NCBI RefSeq assembly: GCF_022669015.1
Contig: NZ_JAKKSL010000002.1
Span: 868,001-932,000, forward strand
Source of the DNA: Colwellia maritima
GTDB lineage: Bacteria > Pseudomonadota > Gammaproteobacteria > Enterobacterales > Alteromonadaceae
Reading direction: 5' to 3'
Length of the DNA stretch: 64,000 nt
The translations under genes and the position numbers were made by a program. The notes beneath the pieces are model-generated. The model did no database searches. It had not been told where the DNA came from and worked only from the letters and a program-made list of their open reading frames with translations. Positions 30,429 through 40,070 of the stretch are shown here, in pieces (within the stretch, counting starts at the first letter, position 1; each line of letters begins with the position of its first letter).

Positions 30429-32203
30429 TTACGAGGTGACTATTACATCATTTTTTCTTAAAAACATTAACTGCTTTTCCCCTTTATATTTAGGGTTCCA
30501 TTCAACATCTTGTTCATCCCCATCATAATGGTATTCAGTAGTAGAGAATATAATTTGAAGATCATTATCATTACACAACTTTTTTAATGATTTAATATAT
30601 CGGTTCAAGTCATCGTTATGAATCTCATGTTGCTTAGGGGTATCTAATATTAAAAATTTAAATGAAAGGCATTCATGCTCAGCCATAAGTTCTAATAAAG
30701 CTGCATGATAAGCTAGTACAGCTCTTGTTCTAGTACTACCTTTCAATTGAGAGATAGTTTCACTGCCTAAGTACGGGGTAAAATCATCTTTAAATTTAAT
30801 ATTCCGGCTTATGTTATTAGTATTCAATTCTTCCACCAATTTAAAAAATACTGTCGTAAATCAGCTTTTAGTTTCAACAATCCCGGTATTGAGTTTCTCT
30901 CATTAGAAAAAGACTGGTACTTTTCTAATGCCTTACTTCGTTCAAATATAATCTTAAAATGTTTATTTTCTAGAAGTTCAACTTTCTCAATATCACTCCT
31001 CTGGATTTGAAGTTCAAATATTTGATTCTTTAATGCAGAAATGGCGTCTACAAGTACTGATATTTCACTTTTTTCTAAAGACTTATTTCTCTCTTCAACG
31101 ATTGATTTAATTAAGTCTTCTATACTTGTCTTTTGTTGCTGAATTTGTTCAACCTTAACTTTATCAATTTCAGCATTTCTCTCAAGATCTTTAATTTGAT
31201 CTTTTAAGTACAATAGGTTTTTACTATATGCATCCGAACTTGATGAGAAAAGCTGACAATTACTCGAACCACATATTTCTTCAAAAGATAAAAATACTCG
31301 ACGTGCTTCTTCATTAAGATTAAGTGTTTCAATTTCAGTATTTATTTCATGAACTATTTGAGAGATACCATTGGTTCTTTTGTTCATTTCTGCTATTTCT
31401 AAAACGAGATCCCTAATAGTAGATCTATGTTTAGATATTAATCGATCTAATACATTTATTGAATCATCATGGTTAGCATCTGAACTTTTTAATTGTTCTA
31501 CTTCTCTTTCTAATACTGATATTTCTTGTGTTAACTCTTCGGAAGTTTTTTTAATTATTGCAGCATCTTGTTTAGCTATCTCTACACCACGTGCGTGTAT
31601 CTCTACTTGTTTATCTAAGTAAACCAGACGCTCCTTCGCTTTGATTTTTTCTTTCTTCTGATCAAATGAATTCTTAACAGGTAGATCAAAAACCATTCTC
31701 ACCATTTCTGAGAATTGGTCTTTAATAAAGTTATTCGGAGGACTATAAAATCTGTTGTAACCATCGTCTTGATCTAAGTAATATATTGGCAGCATTGAGG
31801 AAAGATAAGGGGTAGTACTTTTATGATTATTGGTTACCATATTATCTACTTTTAATCCTAACCACTCGAATACAAAAGTAGAATATTCCTTTTCATCAAA
31901 AAATCTCTTTTTTTCACCATCAGGTTCTGTTACTTCAATATCTAGGCTTTTACTATAAATTCTTTTTATTATTAGATGACCTTTAGCGGTATCAACCTCT
32001 AAAATGACATTACTACAACGCTCATAAATATCATTCCTAAATATACAGGGATAGCCTAAACAATAAGCAATTGACTGTACTATAGGTGTTTTACCACAAC
32101 CATTAGCACCAAATAACTGAGTAATATTATCACCAAACTTGAGTAAATCAGATTGCCAACCTGATAAGCCGTTGGGAAAAATTTGTATACTTATAAATTT
32201 CAT
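30429..32203 (-). CDS. ABC/SMC-like ATPase of an ABC-three-component system (one frameshift)
   Basis: A RecF/RecN/SMC-type ATPase of about 591 residues. Walker A is GANGCGKT (residues 32-39). Central coiled coils (about 165-450) are interrupted by a possible hinge (EEICGSSNCQLFSSSS). The C-terminal lobe has a degenerate signature region (QLKGSTRTRAVLAYHAALLE) and Walker B FKFLILDTP. The frame breaks near 30835 between YFLNW and VEELNTNNISRN; one base restores the protein. Its ATG overlaps the stop of the middle-component gene by ATGA (32200-32203). With the two genes upstream it matches the ABC-3C conflict systems described from comparative genomics; the ATPase is thought to act as the sensor or motor on nucleic acid. 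Confidence 0.82.
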
Positions 32204-32679
32204 TCTAACTCCATATCTAGTTGCTTAGAAACGCATAAGTTTCTGTATGCCGTTGATATCTCGGCTAAGTTATATGACAGCGTATCTTCCTGATCCAAAG
32301 CTCTATTAATGACTCTTTTGCCAAGTTCGGTTATTTTTATCTTTCCTTTATTATTAGGAATTTCAATTAGTAATGAATACTCTAAGAAACTTATTGCTTT
32401 AACAGTGCGAACTCTTAAATTAGCAGACCAACCTACATGTTGTGCAGAACCTTTAAAACCAGACATACTTGCCTCGATACTTTCTCCCACTAGTTGCCCT
32501 ATTTCAGATACGCGTGGTTTACGTCTATCTTTCGCCAGTAATAGAATAATAAGGCTAATTAACGGAAGTTGAAATAAAGCTTCGTTATTCAAAAAATGTG
32601 ATTTGTTAGTTTCACTTTTATCAAAATGAAGCTCTGCACCAGATTCTGAAATGCTTTCGAAAAATTTATCAAAATTCAT
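32200..32679 (-). CDS. Middle component of the ABC-three-component system
   Basis: A 159-residue protein that sits between the nuclease and ATPase genes and overlaps both by ATGA. After a hydrophobic helix (FQLPLISLIILLLAKDRR) it has a winged-helix-like stretch (RKPRVSEIGQLVGESIE, TVKAISFLEYSLLIEI, KIKITELGKRVINRAL). Small proteins of this sort are the 'middle components' of ABC-3C systems and are thought to bridge ATPase and effector. I infer the assignment from size, position and wHTH-like pattern; the subgroup cannot be told by eye. Confidence 0.65.
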   Translation of the reverse strand: MNFDKFFESISESGAELHFDKSETNKSHFLNNEALFQLPLISLIILLLAKDRRKPRVSEIGQLVGESIEASMSGFKGSAQHVGWSANLRVRTVKAISFLEYSLLIEIPNNKGKIKITELGKRVINRALDQEDTLSYNLAEISTAYRNLCVSKQLDMELE

Positions 32680-33845
32680 GATTTCCCCTTAACTAACTCA
32701 GCAAAAATACCACCGAGAATCAACTCATGATTTAAATCATATATTTGATCTTCTTCTGTCAGTTCACGTACGAGATCTTTAATTGGTTTGCTGAGTTTTA
32801 CAAGATTAATTGAGTTTCCACCTTGAGTTAAATCATTAAGTAATTGCTTAATTTGGCTAGTTATACTCTGTAATTCAAATTCTAAAATTACATGGCGATT
32901 TTTACGAAGCCATAAATCCCAATTAGTTTTACACCTTGAACAATACTCAACTTCTTCTGAGCCGCCTGCAGTCGTTAAAGTTCTTTGGATTATTGATGCA
33001 CTTTTGATTGCTTTGTTATCGCCACCTTTAAGTAAGTTGTCATATGCATCTTTTGAAATACTTAAAATTGAAAGTAAATCATCTATGGAAATACCTGCAA
33101 ACTCCTCAATTGATTCACTCGTTAGTTCGGCAATAACTCCACTTGATTTACGCTCAACAAGCTCTAGCAACTTCATCAATATTTCTTTTGATTCAGTATG
33201 CAGCAAATCAACTTCACTAAACTTATAAATCTTATCCCGTGCTAATGGTTCAAAATTATCATCACCATTTTTTAAGTACTGAACATCGGTTTCAAATTTT
33301 AGCTTTGATAATCTTTCTTTAATTTCATCTGGTGATAATTCAGTTACAATCTCATCAGGGAAACAGTTATTAAATCTGTTTATTAAGACCTCTGAAAATT
33401 TATTTTGAAATTCACCATCTTCTATATCTGTTAAGAGATTCTCTACATCATTTGCATTATGAATATTTGTCTGGAAGACAACAGAGTTGCAGTACTGGTC
33501 AAAAACTACAGTATGCAGTAGCAACTTCCCTATAAAGCTGTTTTTGATCTTATCAGTACTTTGCTGATTTTGATCTTTAAGCGTTCCCCTCAAACCAAAT
33601 AGTTCATTTAAAGTCCAATTATGATTTTTTTTACCCATAGTTTTGACTTGGTAAAACACATAACTATAACCACTAGAATTCTTTTTTCGTACAACAAAGT
33701 CATCGTGTAAATCACAATAAACTCTATCAACATCATCACCTTCTAATATTGATAATGAAGCTATTGCAGCAGAGCGAACTTGCGCTCTATAACGGCTAAA
33801 TGAATCTCTGCCACTTTGTTCTCTGGGTTTTTTCGTTTCTAACAC
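32676..33845 (-). CDS. DUF4297/Cap4-like nuclease effector of the ABC-three-component system
   Basis: The N-terminal 200 residues fit the DUF4297 restriction-endonuclease-like fold: GRDSFSRYRAQVRSAAIAS (residues 12-30), then CDLHDDFVV (Asp48/Asp49) and FYQVKT (Gln66, Lys68), the D...QxK active site of the PD-(D/E)xK group. The C-terminal half is specific and carries a CSRCKTNW pair of cysteines that may bind metal. There is no SAVED sensor domain, unlike Cap4 of CBASS, which agrees with use by an ABC-3C system. The start is a GTG at 33845; the stop overlaps the middle-component ATG. A predicted methyltransferase gene ends only 35 bases upstream. Confidence 0.78.
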   Translation of the reverse strand: MLETKKPREQSGRDSFSRYRAQVRSAAIASLSILEGDDVDRVYCDLHDDFVVRKKNSSGYSYVFYQVKTMGKKNHNWTLNELFGLRGTLKDQNQQSTDKIKNSFIGKLLLHTVVFDQYCNSVVFQTNIHNANDVENLLTDIEDGEFQNKFSEVLINRFNNCFPDEIVTELSPDEIKERLSKLKFETDVQYLKNGDDNFEPLARDKIYKFSEVDLLHTESKEILMKLLELVERKSSGVIAELTSESIEEFAGISIDDLLSILSISKDAYDNLLKGGDNKAIKSASIIQRTLTTAGGSEEVEYCSRCKTNWDLWLRKNRHVILEFELQSITSQIKQLLNDLTQGGNSINLVKLSKPIKDLVRELTEEDQIYDLNHELILGGIFAELVKGKS

Positions 33846-33880
33846 ACAAACATCCCGTTCATATTTAAATTAATCAATAT

Positions 33881-35139
33881 TCACCACTCTCTCAACTGCT
33901 GCATTTCTTTCAATCGCCCGCGTTGCATCACTAGCGCTTCAAACAAATCATCAATTGATTCGTTGTCTGAATTTACCCCGGTAAGGCGATATTCGCTTCG
34001 GCAAAAAAGCGTTTTTGTTGTATTTTTTCCGCATGATTTTTTGGAGCGATTTTATCTGACGATATTAAGTGTGTAGTGCTAATTGCATAACCTGCTGACA
34101 CTTCATTTAATTCATCGTTTTTTGCGTCATTTTTAATATCAGTCGCAACTGAACCAGTGTTGTTATTCAGCCAAGCTGCTTGCCACCAGTGTTGAATTCT
34201 TTCTTTCGCCTGTTGTAATTTTTGCTCTGTTGGCAATCTATCATTTTTCTGGTTGTTAACATCACTATCAGTTGGTAATAAACCTTTGTAATAATACCAC
34301 CAATAAAGCGTAACTAAGCCGGCAGGTAAAATAACTCGGTCGCCAAAAAGTGATGTTTCTCTGCGTATCACTGCATCAAGGTGCCCGTCAGTAATTCGAA
34401 GTAACACTCGTAACAAAGCAAGTTTATGTGTTGCTGATTTACCATTATTAATCGCCACATGCCGCTTAAACGAAAATGCCCCAGTATTATCGTTGGGCAT
34501 TTGCAATACTACTGTTTGCCATGACACGTGGTTTCTGCCAAGCTTGTCTGCTTCTTTTGGTGTTTCTAGTTTGGTAAATAAGCCAACATCGGTTGCTAAG
34601 CGTTTTAATTCGTCAGCGCAAACGTCAAACATTTTTCGGGTTTTGTAGTCGTCTTCTGTTTGTCCATGTCGTAGCGAAATGACTATTATTCCGCCGGGTT
34701 TAAGTAGGTTGGCCAGTTTACGCATTGAACGATCACGATCACTTGGTGGAATGTGCATCCAAACAGCGCTAAGCAGTATTAGGTCAAAACTGATTTCTTG
34801 TTCACTAACATGAGTTAATTCAGGTAATGAGTCTTCTAGCCATTTAACTTTTAGGCCATGAGTTGTTTTTTTGCCAATAGCTAACAGTTCGTTAGCAGGT
34901 TCAACTGCAATGATTTGAATTTGATTATCTTTTTTATGGGTTTTGGCGGCTAATTCACCAAGATATTTAGCGTCTCGGCCAGAGCCGCCCCCTAAATCTA
35001 GAATATGAGCATTGGGGTTTTCTATAATGGCGGGTAAGAATTGCGACCGACTTTGGTGAAGCTCTTCAAATGACTTTGAAAGATACTGCATTGCTAAGTC
35101 TGTAGCATTGTCATTATAGAAGTTTGATTGCAATGACAT
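33881..35139 (-). CDS. Class I SAM-dependent methyltransferase with C-terminal extension (one frameshift)
   Basis: The N-terminal 190 residues form a Rossmann methyltransferase: motif I ILDLGGGSGRDAKYLGELA, the acidic IIAVEPANELL loop, and LILLSAVWMHIPPSDRDRSM. The second part (residues about 200-380) has HKLALLRVLLRITDGHLDAV and VILPAGLVTLYWWYYYKGLL, an extension I have seen in proteins of restriction-like loci but cannot name. The first frame ends at 33973, but reading resumes in another frame with EYRLTGVNSDNESIDDLFEA and runs to a TGA at 33881-33883, giving about 419 residues. It is on the same strand as the ABC-3C genes with only 35 bases between and may belong to the same operon. The substrate is unknown. 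Confidence 0.75.
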
Positions 35140-35259
35140 CTTCCTTTTGCATCAATAGTATTTAGTATTTTGTCGCCTCTACATTCGACTATTTGTTATG
35201 TTTTGTCAATAGGTTAGATATTGAAAATAAGTAGTATCTCTATATAAATCAGAAGGTAG

Positions 35260-35304
35260 AAACCAAAAAGCAATCATAAATGAGTAAAACCTCTATGATT
35301 GCTT
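35260..35304 (-). terminator. Terminator downstream of the copper operon
   Basis: AAGCAATCATA (35268-35278) pairs with TATGATTGCTT (35294-35304). Read on the minus strand the stem is followed by TTTTGG. It lies about 45 bases beyond the cupredoxin stop codon. Confidence 0.65.
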
Positions 35305-35350
35305 GCCTTTATTCATTAGTGCTAGTTTTGTACGGTTAGGCTTCTTTTAA

Positions 35351-35707
35351 CTATTCAACTAATAAAATGCCGGTATACATTTTCATGGGGCAATGAAATG
35401 GGTATTCACCCGCTGACATTGCGGGAAGTATTATTGGTTTACTTTCTGCTAAGGTCAGTTCTTCACTTATGTCAAAATCTGGAAATAACACTGTACTTGC
35501 GCAGGGGCTAGCGTCTTTCCTTAAAAAGTGAAGGGTAACTTTTTTATCGGCAGGCACTTTTATTCTAGACGGTTGATAAACGCCATTATTTACCACAATG
35601 GTTATGTCCTCGTTGCTAAGTTCAAGCGGTATGCTTGGCTTATAAAGCCAAAACCACCAAATAATTAGCGCGATAAGTACTAAGCCTATTAAATTAATTA
35701 TCATCAT
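35351..35707 (-). CDS. Membrane-anchored cupredoxin-domain protein
   Basis: A 118-residue protein with one N-terminal membrane helix (about residues 3-22, LIGLVLIALIIWWFWLYKPS) and a plastocyanin-like domain outside the membrane. Likely copper ligands are the Cys in DASPCASTV, and the Cys, His and Met in YPFHCPMKMYTG. It starts 24 bases after copA on the same strand, so it belongs to the copper operon merR-copA-cupredoxin and may hand copper to or from the ATPase. The frame is intact. Confidence 0.82.
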   Translation of the reverse strand: MMIINLIGLVLIALIIWWFWLYKPSIPLELSNEDITIVVNNGVYQPSRIKVPADKKVTLHFLRKDASPCASTVLFPDFDISEELTLAESKPIILPAMSAGEYPFHCPMKMYTGILLVE

Positions 35708-35731
35708 TTTTACAGTCTCCTACTTTAAATA

Positions 35732-37992
35732 CTAGTGGTTTTGAGGTTTAAACAAACGTAAGCGGTTAGCGTTACTTACCACAGTTAATGACGAAAATGC
35801 CATTGCCGCTCCGGCAATAACAGGATTAAGTAATATGCCAAAAAATGGATAAAGCAAACCCGCAGCAAAAGGCACTCCGGCAGCGTTATAAATAAAAGCA
35901 CCAAATAGATTTTGTTTAATATTTCGTAAGGTCGCTTTGCTAACAGCAATAGCATCGGCAAGTCCATGTAATGAACCGCGCATTAATGTAATGTCGGCAC
36001 TTTCTATTGCTACATCAGTTCCGGTACCAATAGCAAAACCGACATTAGCTAATGCTAATGCGGGGGCATCGTTAATACCGTCGCCTGTCATGCCAACAAT
36101 TTCACCTTGTGCTTGTAGCTCTGCTACTTTGTGAGATTTATCTCCGGCAGTACTTCAGCAAACACCTCATTAATTCCCACTTTTTTGGCAACTGCTTTTG
36201 CGGTTGCTTGGTTGTCGCCAGTAAGCATAATCACCCTAATACCGTTCGCTTGAAGTCGTTTAATTGCAGAAACAGAATCTTTTTTAATGGGGTCTGATAC
36301 GGCGATAATTGCGGCTAATTCGTTGTTAATAGCAAGGTACATTGGCGTTTTTGCTTCATCAGCAAGTGTTTGTGCTTGACTAACAAAAAGATTGAGGTCG
36401 ATATTGTTTTTCGTCATTAATTTTTGATTACCAAAAAGTATTTGCTGACCATTAAGTGTTGCCTGTACGCCATAGCCTGCTATCGCGTCAAAGTTAGTTA
36501 CATTTTTAGGTGTGATACCTTGTTCAGCGGTTGCGTCTACAATAGCCTGCGCTAATGGATGTTCAGAGCCACTTTCAATACTTGCGGCCGCAGTTAACAC
36601 ATTCTCTTTTGTGAATTTTTCGTCAGTGATAATTACATCGGTAACGGTTGGCGACCCTTCGGTAATAGTGCCTGTTTTGTCTAATATCATGGTAGTAATT
36701 TTTGAGGCCATTTGTAAGGCTTCACCGTTGCGAATAAGTACGCCCGCTTCAGCGGCTTTTCCTACGCCAACCATTATAGACATTGGCGTTGCTAACCCCA
36801 GTGCACAAGGGCAAGCTATAATTAAAACGGAAGTAGCAGAAACAACGGCAAAAGCTAGGCTAGGATCAGGACCAAAGTTAAGCCAAGCTAGCGCACTAAT
36901 AATTGAAATTATCATGATCACTGGAACAAAATAAGCAGATATTACATCGGCTAATCGGCCAATTGGTGGTTTGGAGTTTTGTGCGCGTTTAACCATATTA
37001 ATGATTTGAGCTAAAGCAGTATCTTTGCCAACGCGGGTTGCTTTAAATAAAATTGAACCTGACTTATTTAATGTGCCTGCAACCACCTCGTCGTTTTCAT
37101 CTTTTTTAACGGGCATAGGTTCACCCGTTAACATTGACTCGTCAACTGTTGTGCTTCCTTGTGTAACAACACCATCTACTGATATTTTTTCACCGGGTCT
37201 AACGCGAACAATATCATTAAGTAGTACTTGCTCTATTGCGATATCTATTTCTTTGTCATTTCTGACCACGCGCGCTGTTTTAGCTTGTAGGCCAATTAAT
37301 CGTTTTATTGCTTCACTCGTTCGGCCACGCGCTTTTACTTCTAGGGCTAGTCCTAAATTTATTAAGCCGATGATCATGGCTGTGGCTTCAAAATACACAT
37401 GTCTTGCCATCTCAGGTAATGCCAGGGGGAAAAGCACCACAATCATTGAGTATATCCATGCTGTACCTGTGCCTAACGCTATTAGGGTATCCATATTGGC
37501 GGTGTGATTAACAAAGGATTTCCAAGCACCTATATAAAAGTGCTTGCCTGAAATGTACATAATAGCTGCACAAAGTAAGCCGATAATTAACCAAATAATA
37601 CGTTCTAGCGAGGTTTCAACAGTCATAGGGCCACCAAGAAGCCCATACAACATTAGTGGTGCGCCAAGACCAAGCGCCATCCAAACTTGTTTCATTAAGC
37701 CGGCATAATACTTTTGATCTGCTACTTCTTTGTCATCTAATAATTCGTCATCACTGGCTTCATTAGCGCTTTTAGCGTTATAGCCAATTGATTCAATTAC
37801 CTTAATAAGTTTTTCTGTATCAACTTTTCCCGTTATTGTAACTGTCCGTAGAGCAAAGTTCATTTCAGCGTTACCAACACCCGATACGTTTTTTAAGGCG
37901 CTTTCTATTTTATTAACACAGCCGGCACAACTGGCACCGTCTACAATCAATTCTTGACTATTATTGTGAGTAACACTGTCTGTTTTATTCAT
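35732..37992 (-). CDS. copA: Copper-exporting P1B-type ATPase (one frameshift)
   Basis: One N-terminal heavy-metal-associated domain ([13 protein letters not shown], CxxC), the membrane CPC motif in [19 protein letters not shown], the phosphorylation site [11 protein letters not shown], the SEHPL motif, and [18 protein letters not shown] mark a Cu+-exporting P-type ATPase. The frame breaks near 36140: VFAEVLPE is followed in the second frame by [13 protein letters not shown]. Repair gives about 753 residues, normal for CopA. Its start overlaps the end of the MerR regulator gene by eight bases, so both are made from one transcript; a cupredoxin follows. Confidence 0.94.
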
Positions 37993-38422
37993 TAGAAGCT
38001 CCTTTATCTAGATTACTTGGCGTAATATCGTTTTCAATTAAATGACAAATCATATGTCCAGTAGGCACTTTGTCAGGCTTGCTTTCCCAATCACGTATTG
38101 AGTCTTTTAGTTTTTTTCTTAATGCTAAGGCTTGTTGAAATTGTTGTTCGGTTTCGGCGAGGCGGCGTTCAACAATTTCTCGAACCAAAGGACAAGGAGT
38201 ATCGCCTTTATCAGCTTTAGATAAGATTTCAGTGATTTCTTTAATTGAAAAACCTAATTGTCTAACACTTAAAATAAATTTAAGTCGCTGTTGTGCCTTT
38301 TTATCATAAGATTTATACCCATTTTCGGCATTTTTGCCAGGTATGATAAGCCTAATACGAGTGTAATAACGTACCGTGTCGGGTGTGGTATTCATTGCCT
38401 TTGCTAATTCTGTTACTTTCAT
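37985..38422 (-). CDS. MerR-family metal-responsive regulator (CueR-like)
   Basis: The N-terminal winged helix ([20 protein letters not shown]) and the dimerisation helix ([18 protein letters not shown]) are typical of MerR proteins. Cysteines near the end of the DNA-binding/coil region ([15 protein letters not shown]) and in the tail (HMICHLI) are candidate metal ligands. The ATG at 38422 is the family start; the longer reading upstream is not supported. The last eight bases overlap copA, so the regulator and pump share one operon, and Cu(I) is the likely signal, although the tail differs from E. coli CueR. Confidence 0.82.
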   Translation of the reverse strand: MKVTELAKAMNTTPDTVRYYTRIRLIIPGKNAENGYKSYDKKAQQRLKFILSVRQLGFSIKEITEILSKADKGDTPCPLVREIVERRLAETEQQFQQALALRKKLKDSIRDWESKPDKVPTGHMICHLIENDITPSNLDKGASNE

Positions 38423-38463
38423 CACCAATAACCTTCTGCAATATGAATATAATAATAAGATAG

Positions 38464-38490
38464 TTAACCTAAACACCAAGTTCAGGTTAA
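38464..38490 (-). promoter_or_regulatory. Dyad upstream of merR-copA, candidate MerR operator
   Basis: TTAACCT (38464-38470) and AGGTTAA (38484-38490) form an inverted repeat about 40-70 bases before the merR ATG. On the minus strand TTAACC could be a -35 element followed by an AT-rich -10 (TATTAT) about 20 bases later, the long spacing that MerR proteins correct. The call rests on position and symmetry. Confidence 0.5.
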
Positions 38491-38654
38491 TTACCTTATG
38501 TGCATCTTACGCCTATGTCTAAGACACAGGTCAAGAAATTAATGATTATATCGGGCTAATCAATACCAGTTAGCGTTTGATGTTTGATGTTTGACGTGAT
38601 TTGTTACTTTTGAAACGAGCTGAAAACCTTCAGTTGGTTAATTAATGACTGTTT

Positions 38655-39883
38655 TTATTTTCGCTTTGATCTGTTGTTTTTTGATCTGTTTATTTTTGAT
38701 TTTTTAACTGGTTTCTTTTTCTTGGTTTGTATTGGTGCTTTCGAAAACTCTTTATGGAAAGGCTGGTCTGTAACAACAGGAATGACTTGCCCTATGTTAT
38801 TTTCAATAGTAGTTAATTGCCTTTTATCATTTTCTACCGCAAATGATATGGCCATGCCATTTTTACAAGACGAGCAGTTCGTCCTATGCGGTGTATGTAG
38901 TTACGCGGATCTTCAGGAAGGTTATAGTTAATAACTAACGTAATATTATCAACATCAATACCACGGGCAGCAACATCTGTTGCTACTAATACTCTTAAAT
39001 TAGCATCTTTAAAGTTTTGTAACGCTTCTTCTCTAACGGCTTGTGTTTTACCACTATGGAGGCTTGCGGCTTTTATTGATTCTTTTTCTAGTGCTTTAAC
39101 AATGATGTCTGCGCCATACTTTGTTTTACAAAAAATAAGTACTTTTTCATAGTCAGCATTTTCTAGAATGTTAAATAGTAAAGGGAGTTTATTCGATTTA
39201 TCAAGTTGATAAACGCTTTGATTAACCAAGTCGATAGTTACCGTTTCTGCCGCAATTTGAACTTTGCTTGGATTCGTTAATATGGCTTGTGCAAGTATTT
39301 CTATTTCAGCCGGCATAGTCGCTGAAAATAAGAGTGTTTGCCGTTTCTTGGGTAGTTTAGATATGATGCTTTGAACGTCATTAAAGAACCCCATATCAAG
39401 CATGGTATCGGCTTCGTCTAATACAAAAACTTCTACCCCTTTAAAATTGATATCGCCCGTTTCAATTAAATCTAATAACCGGCCGGGGGTGGCCACTAAA
39501 ATATCAAGTCCAAGTGCGATAGCGTCAACTTGTGCTTGTCTTCCTACACCGCCATAAACAACCTTAGTTTTAAGGCCTAAACCGTCAGCGTAGTCATCAA
39601 TATTTTGCATTATTTGCGAGGCAAGCTCACGTGTGGGCGTTAGTATAAGCGAACGCGTGCTCTTAGCTTTAATATCAATTTTATTTTGCCCTAAATTATT
39701 GATAATAGGTAATGAAAAAGCCGCCGTTTTTCCTGTTCCTGTTTGCGCAATGCCAAGAAGATCATTGCCCTTCATAAGCACGGGGATACATTCTTTTTGG
39801 ATCGGTGTGGGCTGTGTATAGCCTTTAAGACTAACACGGTCAATAATTGACGCTAAAAGTGAAAATGCTTTAAATTCTGACAT
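38655..39883 (-). CDS. DEAD-box RNA helicase, RhlE-like (one frameshift)
   Basis: A second DEAD-box helicase: Q motif TQPTPIQ, Walker A AQTGTGKT, PTRELASQ, TPGR, LDEADTMLD, SAT, then ATDVAARGIDVDN and HRIGRTAR. The frame breaks near 38860, after HRIGRTAR; the protein continues as AGKNGMAISFAVENDKRQL and ends in a Lys/Arg-rich tail (KKKKPVKKSKINRSKNNRS) typical of RhlE. The repaired length is about 409 residues. RNA helicases of this type assist ribosome assembly and RNA decay, especially in the cold. It is a single gene. Confidence 0.9.
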
Positions 39884-40070
39884 GCTGTTTTGGTATTCTT
39901 TAATAAATAGCCGGCTATACTAACAGAATGCTGTAACATGTTTAAGATGTATTCAAAATGTCTGTTTGTGATGAACCCCACAACACATCTCACAAAAAAC
40001 AGCTTATATTCTGGTTGTTAACAATCGATCTTATATAAACATTTTTTCAGTTTAGCTAACCAATAGCAAT

